From assembly GCF_001418005.1 (NCBI RefSeq), contig NZ_LIOL01000002.1, forward strand, positions 601,100 through 665,099: DNA of 64,000 nucleotides, given 5' to 3'. Of the stretch, positions 29,860 to 37,693 are shown piece by piece (within the stretch, counting starts at the first letter, position 1; each line of letters opens with the position of its first letter). The notes under the pieces were generated by a model that saw only the letters and a program-made list of their open reading frames with translations, searched no databases and was not told the origin of the DNA. The position numbers were made by a program, and so were the translations under genes. The DNA comes from Chelatococcus sambhunathii (GTDB lineage Bacteria; Pseudomonadota; Alphaproteobacteria; Rhizobiales; Beijerinckiaceae).

Positions 29860-31591
29860 CGGTGAGGATATCGCCGATCGTCTCGCGGCGGTCGGCGATC
29901 CAGACGGCGATGGTCTCGCTGCGGCCGCGCACCGCGACATGACGGAAGTCGCCGCCCGGGCATTCGATGCCGGCGGCCTTCAGCGTGTCCTCCGACGTGA
30001 CGAGCAGGCAACGGAACTCCTTCGTCATCTCCTCAAGCCGGCTCGCCGTGTTGACGGTATCGCCCAAAGCTGTCAGCTCGCGCTCGCCGCCGCGGCGCAT
30101 GCCGCCGACGCGGCCGAGCACGGCCGGGCCGGTGTGGATGCCGAGCCCCATGCGCAGCGGCGTCGGCACGAGGCCGGCGAATTCGGCATTGAGATCTTCC
30201 AGCGCTGCCAGCATCTCGCCGGCCGAGGCAAGCGCGGCGCGGGCGCCGGCGTCGCGCTCCGGCCGGGTGCCGAAGAGGGCCATGATGCCGTCGCCGAGGA
30301 ACTTGTCGACGGTGCCGCCGTGCCGCTCGATGACCGCGGTCATCGCCTCGAAGTAGGAATTGAGCAGGAAGACGGTGTCGTAGGGATACATCTCCTCGGC
30401 GAGCGAGGTGAAGCCGCGCAGGTCGGCGAAGAGCACTGTGATGCGCCGCTCGACGCCCCAGCGATAGGGATCGCGCTGGCCGACATCAGCGCCCTCGGCC
30501 GGCACCAGCAGGTGGACGCCGAGATCGGCCGTGGGCCTGAGCTGGCAGGCGAGGCGCACGTCGGGCGGCGCGTCGATGCGGGCCAGCACCGTCTCCTCCA
30601 GCGCGCCGCGCGGCGGCAGCGTCTCGCCGCCGGCGGTGACGAGGACACGGCAGGTGGTGCAGCGCCCGCGCCCGCCGCAGATTGAGACATGCGGCACGCC
30701 GTTCATTCGGCTGATCTCGAGCAAGGTTGGGCCGGGCCTTGCCCGCACCAGCCGCCCGCCGCCGTAGCTGATCCTGACCTTGGCCCTGAGGCGCGTCGCC
30801 ACGCGCACGGCGATGAGGCCGAGACCCACGGCACCCAGGAAGGCGAAGACCAGGTGGTTCCCGGCCTCTGCCAGCCAGCCCGCCAAGGCGGCGGTCTCCC
30901 CATTCGGCCAGCGTGGCACCTCTCTGCCGTGATCGAGCAGCTCCAGCCGGCGGGCGGCCTCGATCCAGCCGGCGAGCGCGAGCAGGGGCAACGCCGTGGC
31001 GATGGAAAGGAGCCACGGCGCCGCCGCCGGGAACCACGCCTTCGGCCGCAGCCAGTGGTAGAGGCCGATCGAGGCATGGCCCCAGACGATGACGACGAGC
31101 AGCGACTGGCTGACGGCCGCCTCCGGCCACAGCCGCCGCAGCACCGGCTCGTAGAAGTCGTCCACGCCGGCGGCAACATGCATGCCACGGGTACCGAGGA
31201 TGTGCCCCACGAGCAGCACCGGGATGGCGAAGCCGAGGCCGATCTGCAGGGCGTCGTTCACCGGCATGCGCCAGGTGCGCCGACGGAAGAGCGCCCTGAC
31301 GCCGAGGGCGATATGTACGGCAAAGGCGCCGTAGAGCAGGATGGTGCCCGGTGGTGATCGCCAGAGCGCCCAGCGCCACGTCTGCACGACGTCCATCACC
31401 GCGATGCTGACGAGCCCGAGGGCGTGGTTGAGGAAGTGCAGGAGGACGAAGGCGAAGAGGACGAGCCCGGAGGCCAGGCGCAGACGCGCGAGCGACGGCA
31501 GCAGGCGCCACCCGCCTCCCCGGCCCCTCCCCGTGCCCCGCTCCACACCCTTGCCGGAGCTATCGCCCCTTGCAACCTCGGTCGCGGTCAC
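29849..31591 (-). CDS. Membrane-anchored class III adenylate cyclase with 2Fe-2S ferredoxin domain (CyaC-like)
   Basis: A 580-residue cyclase. Residues 36-265 hold about six helices with His residues placed as in succinate dehydrogenase-like diheme anchors (His52, 56, 93, 130, 172, 179), as in the redox-regulated S. meliloti CyaC. Residues 270-365 form a plant-type ferredoxin domain with Cys305, 311, 314 and 349. The catalytic domain (375-560) keeps both metal Asp (390, 434), Lys430 and Asp511 for adenine, and transition-state Asn514 and Arg518, so cAMP synthesis is likely. GTG 31591 overlaps the upstream cyclase stop (GTGA). Last gene of a four-gene operon. Confidence 0.88.
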   Translation of the reverse strand: MTATEVARGDSSGKGVERGTGRGRGGGWRLLPSLARLRLASGLVLFAFVLLHFLNHALGLVSIAVMDVVQTWRWALWRSPPGTILLYGAFAVHIALGVRALFRRRTWRMPVNDALQIGLGFAIPVLLVGHILGTRGMHVAAGVDDFYEPVLRRLWPEAAVSQSLLVVIVWGHASIGLYHWLRPKAWFPAAAPWLLSIATALPLLALAGWIEAARRLELLDHGREVPRWPNGETAALAGWLAEAGNHLVFAFLGAVGLGLIAVRVATRLRAKVRISYGGGRLVRARPGPTLLEISRMNGVPHVSICGGRGRCTTCRVLVTAGGETLPPRGALEETVLARIDAPPDVRLACQLRPTADLGVHLLVPAEGADVGQRDPYRWGVERRITVLFADLRGFTSLAEEMYPYDTVFLLNSYFEAMTAVIERHGGTVDKFLGDGIMALFGTRPERDAGARAALASAGEMLAALEDLNAEFAGLVPTPLRMGLGIHTGPAVLGRVGGMRRGGERELTALGDTVNTASRLEEMTKEFRCLLVTSEDTLKAAGIECPGGDFRHVAVRGRSETIAVWIADRRETIGDILTVTI

Positions 31592-32988
31592 GCGTTTCCC
31601 TCCGCAGCGGCGCGATCCATGACGGCGAGATCGACCGGCCCCGCCACGCCCTCGACCGCAACGCCCGGTACCAGCCGGAAGGCAGCCGCCGCCGCGAAGC
31701 CCTCGGCCTCGGCCCTGGCGAGCGTCGCCGCATCCGTGACCGCGCACGTGCAGCCGATCTTGTTGTGCTTCTCGAGCTTGGCGGCCAGGTTCACGGGCTC
31801 GCCGATCACGGTGTACTCCAGCCGGCCATCGTTGCCGACGGTACCGAACAGGACGCGGCCGGAGACCACCGCAAAGCCGACGTCGACCTTGCGCCCGCCG
31901 GCCGCGGCGAAGGCATGGCTGAAGCGCGCCGCCTCGTCGGCCAGGGCGAGGACCGCCCGCAGCGCATCGGCCGTCGGGGTCGGCGAGACACCCGTGCAGC
32001 CGAAGGTGGCCAGGATGCCGTCGCCGAGGAACTTGTCGATCGCCCCGCCATGCGAGGCGATGATCGCGCCCATGCGCTGCTGGTAGGCGATGAGCAGGCG
32101 CATCACCTCGTCCGGCGGATGATCGGCGACGAAACGGGTGAAGCCGCGGATGTCGGAGACGAGCACCGCCGCCTCGACCATCTCGCCGCGCCCGGGGGCG
32201 AGCCCGTCGCCGCTCGTGATGCGCCGGGCAACCGTGGGGTCGAAGAAACGAGACAGCTCCGCCGTGGCGGAGAGGCCGAGCGCCGCCGTCAGCAACTGGC
32301 GGCGACCGCGCGCAATGGCGATGGCGAGGACGCCGGTGAAGAGGAGGATGGTGACGATCTTCTCCACCTCGGCGCCGACGAGGATGCTGTTCGAGGTCAT
32401 ATAGGCAACGAAGTCGCGCGTTACCGGCGCGTCCACATCCGCGCCGGCCGCATCGAAGGCATAGGCCGTCATCCCCGCCCAGCCGACAGCGGCGACGACG
32501 CCGGCGAAGATGACGAGGCGTGGCTCGAAGCGCAGCGCCCTGATGGCGATGAAGAGGAAGACCAGGAGGAAGGTCGGCGCCTTGAGATAGAAGGCCGCCG
32601 GCTGCTGGTACTGCAGGTGGAAGGACCAGATGAGGCCGTAGAGCAGCGTGAAGTCGATGACGGTAAAAGCCGGCACCAGCCAGCCGTGCATCCGCCCGCG
32701 ACGGGCGAGCGCGACACGGATGAGGCCCAGAACGAGAAAGATGCCGCCGACGACAGGCACGGGCCGGAAGGCGCCGATGGCGTCGAGCGCCTTGGGCGAG
32801 ACAGCGTAGAGCACGTTGAAGAAGACGGCGATGGCCACGACGAGCCAGGCCGAGAGCACCTCGGCCTCGCGCGTTTCGCCGTCGACGATGCGCTGCGCGC
32901 GCTCCGGCAGGCGCCCGAAAGCACCGAGCGCGCCGAGCCGTCGCCCGGCGGAACGCGTGCTGGCTGTGCCAAGATCACCGACGGCCAT
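31588..32988 (-). CDS. Membrane-bound class III nucleotide cyclase
   Basis: A 466-residue cyclase with roughly six N-terminal helices (about residues 45-225; no known sensor domain recognised) and a C-terminal class III domain (270-410). Metal Asp279 (SDIRGFT) and Asp323 (FLGDG) and Lys319 are present, Asn400 is present, but the adenine-specifying Asp is Glu397 and the transition-state Arg is Lys404. The VNLAAKLEKHNK segment is common in one rhizobial cyclase subgroup, so activity may be retained with altered properties. It lies 74 bp downstream of the cNMP-binding gene and overlaps the next cyclase by 4 bp. Confidence 0.85.
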   Translation of the reverse strand: MAVGDLGTASTRSAGRRLGALGAFGRLPERAQRIVDGETREAEVLSAWLVVAIAVFFNVLYAVSPKALDAIGAFRPVPVVGGIFLVLGLIRVALARRGRMHGWLVPAFTVIDFTLLYGLIWSFHLQYQQPAAFYLKAPTFLLVFLFIAIRALRFEPRLVIFAGVVAAVGWAGMTAYAFDAAGADVDAPVTRDFVAYMTSNSILVGAEVEKIVTILLFTGVLAIAIARGRRQLLTAALGLSATAELSRFFDPTVARRITSGDGLAPGRGEMVEAAVLVSDIRGFTRFVADHPPDEVMRLLIAYQQRMGAIIASHGGAIDKFLGDGILATFGCTGVSPTPTADALRAVLALADEAARFSHAFAAAGGRKVDVGFAVVSGRVLFGTVGNDGRLEYTVIGEPVNLAAKLEKHNKIGCTCAVTDAATLARAEAEGFAAAAAFRLVPGVAVEGVAGPVDLAVMDRAAAEGNA

Positions 32989-33062
32989 GCGTTCGTTCCG
33001 CCCGTTGCCCTCGCCGGTTCCATGTTAGCGCCAGCGGATGCCGAGGCGAACGGCCGGCGCCT

Positions 33063-33506
33063 TCAGGAATTGCTCTGCGCGAGGCGCGCGTTGGTGCGCT
33101 CCAGCCGCTTGGCGAGCTCCCGCATGACGGCGATGGACATCTGCGGGAACTGGTTGAGCAATTCGAGAAAAACCCTCTTGTCGATGCGCAGGGCGACGAT
33201 GGGCACCGCCGCCGTCACGGTCGCCGAGCGCGGCGTGTCGGACAGGATGCCCATCTCGCCGACGATGTCGTTGCGGGCGAGCTCCGCGACCTTCAGCGGC
33301 CCCGACGGCGTGTCGAGCGTCACGTCCGCCTGGCCGTCGAGGATGACATAGGCGGCATCGGCCGCATCCCCCTGCCGGAAGAACGGCTGGCCGGCGGAAA
33401 AATGCACCCGCTCGCCGGTGAAGGCGAGGAGCTTGAGCCGCGCGGGATCGATGTCCCGGAACATCGGCACCTGCCGCAGCGATTGAACTTCCGAATCCAG
33501 TGTCAT
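33063..33506 (-). CDS. Stand-alone cyclic nucleotide-binding domain protein
   Basis: A 147-residue protein that is a single CAP-family cNMP-binding domain without a DNA-binding or kinase domain. The phosphate-binding cassette is intact: IVGEMGIL (Glu84) and TPRSATV (Arg93), so cAMP or cGMP binding is expected. The C-terminus is a helix (VMRELAKRLERTNARL) that could contact a partner. Its ATG overlaps the stop of the ABC-like gene by 4 bp, implying equimolar production and a physical or regulatory link to that protein; two cyclase genes follow. No membrane segment. Confidence 0.9.
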   Translation of the reverse strand: MTLDSEVQSLRQVPMFRDIDPARLKLLAFTGERVHFSAGQPFFRQGDAADAAYVILDGQADVTLDTPSGPLKVAELARNDIVGEMGILSDTPRSATVTAAVPIVALRIDKRVFLELLNQFPQMSIAVMRELAKRLERTNARLAQSNS

Positions 33507-36226
33507 CCATGTCCCCCTGCAACATTGGCCGCGGCGGCATCGGCCTCCCGTCCCTCCCGTCCGGCTGCCGGGCTGCGGCGGAGTTCCGCCCTCGCCCCAT
33601 CGAAGACGATGAGCGCATCGAACCCCTCGGCCTGTTCTTCGTCCCGCAACACCGCGACGAAGCAGCGGTTCTCGAAGGTGGCGAGCAACCCTTCGCGGAT
33701 ATGCCGCGCCTGCTCCTCACCATAGGCCGCAAGCCCGCCATCGAGAATGAATATGTCGGGTTTCTTGACGAGACAGCGCACCAGATTGACGCCGGCCCGC
33801 TGATGCGGTGCGAGAAGCCGCCCGCCGGGCCCCACCTGGAAGCCGAGTCCTACCTTCTCCACCTCCTCGCGCAGGCCCAGTTCGTCGACGACGGCGCTGA
33901 CCACGCGCATGACGCGCGACTGGGCGTCGGCGATGCCGTGCGCGATGCGGCCGAAGAGCAGGTTCTCCCGCAGGGGCGCGGCATCGCATACCGACTCGGG
34001 ATCGTAGAGATCGAGCTGGCGCGCCCAGACGGAGCCGTCCAGCGCCGTGCGGAAGATGACGCGCGCCGCGACAATGGCCTGCCTGAGACGATCGTCGAGA
34101 AGGCCGAGGCGGTGGCGCGGCTCGATATAGTCAAGCGCGAGCGCGAGGAGCCGTGCGCGGTCCTCGCTGTTGAGAGCCTTCAGCCCCTTGGCCGCGACAC
34201 GCCGCAGAATGTCCTCGAACTCCGGCAACTCGTCGGCATCGATGAAGGAGAACTGCTCGAAGAGGGGATGACCGGGCGGCAGGTCGCGGAAGATCTCGGT
34301 CATCGTCTCGGTGATGCGTGCACCGATGGCGACGAGATCGTCCATCAGCGCACCCCGGTCAAGCGCCTTGCGCACCACCGGATTGACCGCCCGCCCCCGC
34401 CCCGTGAAGGCCGGCCCCACGGCGACGCCGAACAGGAGGTTCTCGCCGATGCTGGCCTGAGCATTGTAGCGGCCGGGATCGAACGGCTCGACCAGGTTCT
34501 CGAGGCCCTGCTCGGCAAGCATGCTGCGCAGGCGGCGGCGGGCCTCGACCACCTTCTCTGCAAGATCGGGCATACGCTGGCTGGATACGCGGCCGAGTAG
34601 GCCGAAGCGATAGACGTCCTCGCGCATGCCGATCCGGCCGAGCGCCCCGAGCAGCAACCCGTCGAGACCATCGGCATCCTCGACGCCCAGCCGCTCGTAG
34701 TCGATCCATTCGTCCTCAAGCCGGTCGATGGGATTGCCCGTGCGCTCGGCCTCCATGCGCCGCCGGCGCGCCTGCGGTCCGTCGTCGGTCAGGCGCCTGA
34801 TAGGCCGGTTGCGCAGGCCATAGATGAGGTTTTCCCGCAGCGAGCCGGGGAAGAGGGCCGGTTCCGGCCCCGCATAGGCGAGGTGCCGGCCGAGTTGGCC
34901 CTCGGAAATGCGGCCGAGGTCGCGCCCGCCGATCGTGACACGCCCGGCATATTCGTCGTGCCGGCGGGCGAGCACCCGCGCAAGTGTGCTCGGCCCCGGG
35001 CCGCCGTCACCAATGATGGCGAGCCGCACCGGGAAAGGCAGTGTGAAGGAGAATTCCTCGACGATCGGCGAGCCGTGGGGGTCGGCGATGCGCAGCCGCT
35101 CCGCGGCGATCGGTCCCGCGAGCGGCCCGTCCTCCTTCTCCTGCGCCACGAAGACGTCGAGCGGCACGAGCTTGTCGGGCAGGAACTGCTGGATGATCTG
35201 GTCGTACTTGATCTGCACGTCGAGGCGCTGCTGGTCCCAGTCGATCAGCTCCTTGAGTGGCGGCGGCAGGTCGCGGTAGGCGCCGATGACGGCGACGAGC
35301 TGGCCGATGTCCAGCTGGCCCTTGAGCGCGAGATAGCCGCCGATGGCATAGAAGAGGAAAGGCGTGATCTGCGCGAGAAGATTGTTGATGAACTTGACCA
35401 TGAACTTCCACTTGTAGATGCGGAAGCGCAGGTCGAAGAGATGATGAAGCCGGTCGCCAATCTCCGCCTTCTCCCAGGCGGTGGCGTCGTGAACGTGCAC
35501 GGCTTCCATGCCATCGACGATCTCGGCGATGCGCCCGGCGAGCTTGCGCGAGGCGATCTGGCGCTCCTTGCCGAGGCGCAGCTGGACCCGCCGCATGCGC
35601 GGTATGATGACGAATTGCACCCCCACCACGGCCGCTGCGAGCAGGCCGAGCCAGACGTTCTGGATGAGGATGAAGGCCATCGCCGTCGCGGCCTGGGTGC
35701 CAAGAAACAGCGGCTGGACGAAGGCATCGCCGATGAAGCCGCCGATAGGCTCGACCTCGTCCTTGATGATGGTCGCCGTCTCGGATGATTTCACCGTGCG
35801 CAGGGTCGAGGGCGTGAAGCGCAGCGTCGTCGCGAAGAGATCGAATCGCAACCGGCGCAGCATCCGCTCGCCGAGTGCCCCCTTGGCGACGTTGATGACG
35901 TATTTGAAGGCGCCGTTGATGAGGACGAGGGTGAGGAACAGCGTCGACAGCCCGAAGAGCAGGCCGAGTTGATCGACCGAGAAGCCCTCGAACAGCTCGA
36001 TCGTGCCCCCTCCCATGAGGGGCGGCAGGTCGAAGGAGATGATGAAGAAGCGGGCTTCGGTCCTGCCTTCCGTGAAGGCACCGCCCTGAATGGCCTCGTT
36101 GACGATGCGCTTCGGCAGTTCCAGCGACCAGAAATAGAACGGCAAGGAGGCGATGACGACCGCGAAGATCGCGAGCTGTTCACGCTTGGAAAATCGCCAA
36201 ATGTAGCGAAACAGGCTCTTGTCCAA
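33503..36226 (-). CDS. ABC exporter-like protein with catalytically degenerate, expanded NBD
   Basis: A 907-residue protein: ABC exporter transmembrane region (about 15-320, six helices) then an NBD-like region (370-885). All ATPase motifs are degenerate: Walker A GDGGPGPST (406-414, Lys to Pro412); Q-loop Gln replaced (YAGPEP, 451); signature reads RLLAPHQR (803-810); Walker B FILDGG (catalytic Glu to Gly830); H-loop His to Arg861. About 300 residues are inserted, and the post-Q-loop ENL(I/L)(Y/F)G motif occurs three times (465, 595, 754). The frame is uninterrupted. Starts at TTG 36226 behind AAGGAG (6-nt spacing). First gene of the cNMP operon. Confidence 0.85.
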   Translation of the reverse strand: MDKSLFRYIWRFSKREQLAIFAVVIASLPFYFWSLELPKRIVNEAIQGGAFTEGRTEARFFIISFDLPPLMGGGTIELFEGFSVDQLGLLFGLSTLFLTLVLINGAFKYVINVAKGALGERMLRRLRFDLFATTLRFTPSTLRTVKSSETATIIKDEVEPIGGFIGDAFVQPLFLGTQAATAMAFILIQNVWLGLLAAAVVGVQFVIIPRMRRVQLRLGKERQIASRKLAGRIAEIVDGMEAVHVHDATAWEKAEIGDRLHHLFDLRFRIYKWKFMVKFINNLLAQITPFLFYAIGGYLALKGQLDIGQLVAVIGAYRDLPPPLKELIDWDQQRLDVQIKYDQIIQQFLPDKLVPLDVFVAQEKEDGPLAGPIAAERLRIADPHGSPIVEEFSFTLPFPVRLAIIGDGGPGPSTLARVLARRHDEYAGRVTIGGRDLGRISEGQLGRHLAYAGPEPALFPGSLRENLIYGLRNRPIRRLTDDGPQARRRRMEAERTGNPIDRLEDEWIDYERLGVEDADGLDGLLLGALGRIGMREDVYRFGLLGRVSSQRMPDLAEKVVEARRRLRSMLAEQGLENLVEPFDPGRYNAQASIGENLLFGVAVGPAFTGRGRAVNPVVRKALDRGALMDDLVAIGARITETMTEIFRDLPPGHPLFEQFSFIDADELPEFEDILRRVAAKGLKALNSEDRARLLALALDYIEPRHRLGLLDDRLRQAIVAARVIFRTALDGSVWARQLDLYDPESVCDAAPLRENLLFGRIAHGIADAQSRVMRVVSAVVDELGLREEVEKVGLGFQVGPGGRLLAPHQRAGVNLVRCLVKKPDIFILDGGLAAYGEEQARHIREGLLATFENRCFVAVLRDEEQAEGFDALIVFDGARAELRRSPAAGREGREADAAAANVAGGHG

Positions 36227-36337
36227 GCCTTTCTCCTTGATTCAAGGCGCGGGCGTTGCCACTGTCCGCGACACGGGCCCATGGTGGGCATCTGTCGAGG
36301 ACGGGGACGCGCGCCCGGCTGCATGCTAGAAGAAAGA

Positions 36338-36362
36338 GATAAGGGCGCAAACGGCCCTTATC
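36338..36362. promoter_or_regulatory. Perfect inverted repeat in divergent spacer
   Basis: GATAAGGGC (36338-36346) and GCCCTTATC (36354-36362) form 9-bp perfect arms around a 7-nt spacer, in the 177-bp region between the ABC-like/cyclase operon and the glycosyltransferase operon. No T-run follows on either strand, so it is not an intrinsic terminator. It could be a dimeric regulator site serving both promoters, or a 5' leader hairpin of the glycosyltransferase mRNA. Confidence 0.45.
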
Positions 36363-36403
36363 CCCCATGGCCACATTAATCGAGACTGATCAGGAGGCTG
36401 CCG

Positions 36404-37687
36404 ATGCGGGCAGCAGAGACGGGCACCTTGTCGCTGAACTCCGGGCAAGATGGGTACAGCCCGCATGCCGATCAAGACGGCCAGCACGCGCGTGTCCTCA
36501 TCTACAGCCATGACACGTTCGGCCTCGGGCACCTGAGGCGCTCGCGCGCCATCGCCAATGCGCTCGTCGCCGAGCGGCCGGGCGTGTCCGTGGTCATCAT
36601 CTCGGGCTCGCCCGTCATCGGCAATTTCGAGTTCGGCTCCGGCGTCGACTACGTGCGCGTGCCCGGCGTCGTGAAGCAGCCGGACGGGGACTACCGCAGC
36701 CTCAATCTGCATGTGCATCTCGAGGATGCCATCGGCCTGCGCAGCGCCATCATCGAGCAGACGGCGCGCACCTTCAGGCCGGACCTCGTCATCGTGGACA
36801 AGGAGCCGACGGGATTCCGCGGCGAGATCGTGCCGGCGCTGGAGCGGCTGCAGGGCACTGGTGCGCGTATCGTGCTCGGCGTGCGCGACGTGATGGACGA
36901 GCCCGCCCTCCTCGTGCCGGAGTGGGAGCGCAAGGGCGCCGCCGAGGTGCTGGAGCGCTATTACGACGAGGTGTGGGTCTACGGCCTGCGCGAGATCTAC
37001 GAGCCGCTTGCAGCCCTGCCGCTCGCCAACGATATCGCCGAGCGCATCACCTATACCGGCTACCTGCGCCGCAGCGTGCCGCAGGAGCCCGGCCTGACGC
37101 GCTATCCCAAGATGACGAAAGGCCCTTTCGTGCTCGTCACGACGGGCGGTGGCGGCGACGGGGACGACCTCATCGACTGGGCGATCTCCGCCTATGAGAG
37201 CTCGACGCCACCGGAAATCCCGGCGGTTGTCGTCTTCGGCCCCTTCATCAACCGCGACACCCGGCGCGGCTTCATGGAGCGCATCGCGCGCAACCCCAAA
37301 CTCGACGCCATCGCCTTCGACACCAAGCTCGAGGTGCTGATGAGCCGCGCCACGGCCGTCGTCGCCATGGGGGGCTACAACACGTTCTGCGAGGTGTTAT
37401 CGCTCGACAAGCCGACCCTGATCGTGCCGCGCACCAGCCCGCGGCTCGAGCAATATATCCGCGCCGTCGAGGCCGAGCGGCTCGGCCTCGTCAACATGCT
37501 CGTCCATGAGAATGGCCATCGCGACCCGGACCGCATGGCGCGCGCCATCGACCGGCTCGCCGACCAGAAGCGGCCGTCCGAGGTGACTGTGCCCGGCCTT
37601 CTCGACGGGCTCGACGTCATCCAGCAGCGCTTCTCCTCCTGGTTGGAACGGCGCGCCGCGCGGGCCATGACCCAGGCCGCCGAATAG
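36404..37687 (+). CDS. Glycosyltransferase, GT28/MurG-like fold
   Basis: A 427-residue GT-B glycosyltransferase. The N-terminal domain has HDTFGLGHLRRSRAIANAL (GLGH, about residues 40-43), the equivalent of the MurG GGTGGH acceptor loop; the C-terminal domain has VAMGGYNTFCEVLSLDKPTLIVPR, a nucleotide-sugar site typical of GT28-type enzymes. A strong AGGAGG at 36392-36397 is 6 nt from the ATG. First gene of a four-gene glycosyltransferase operon divergent from the ABC-like operon. Donor and acceptor are unknown. Confidence 0.87.
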   Translation: MRAAETGTLSLNSGQDGYSPHADQDGQHARVLIYSHDTFGLGHLRRSRAIANALVAERPGVSVVIISGSPVIGNFEFGSGVDYVRVPGVVKQPDGDYRSLNLHVHLEDAIGLRSAIIEQTARTFRPDLVIVDKEPTGFRGEIVPALERLQGTGARIVLGVRDVMDEPALLVPEWERKGAAEVLERYYDEVWVYGLREIYEPLAALPLANDIAERITYTGYLRRSVPQEPGLTRYPKMTKGPFVLVTTGGGGDGDDLIDWAISAYESSTPPEIPAVVVFGPFINRDTRRGFMERIARNPKLDAIAFDTKLEVLMSRATAVVAMGGYNTFCEVLSLDKPTLIVPRTSPRLEQYIRAVEAERLGLVNMLVHENGHRDPDRMARAIDRLADQKRPSEVTVPGLLDGLDVIQQRFSSWLERRAARAMTQAAE

Positions 37688-37693
37688 CCCCGC

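Noticed and set aside
33503..36226. Reading the ABC-like gene as a pseudogene
   Set aside because: The 907-codon frame has no stop or frameshift, the ribosome-binding site is strong, and the next gene overlaps it by 4 bp; only the catalytic motifs are changed.
36338..36362. Inverted repeat as intrinsic terminator
   Set aside because: No T-run on either strand and the flanking genes are divergent, so no transcript should end there.
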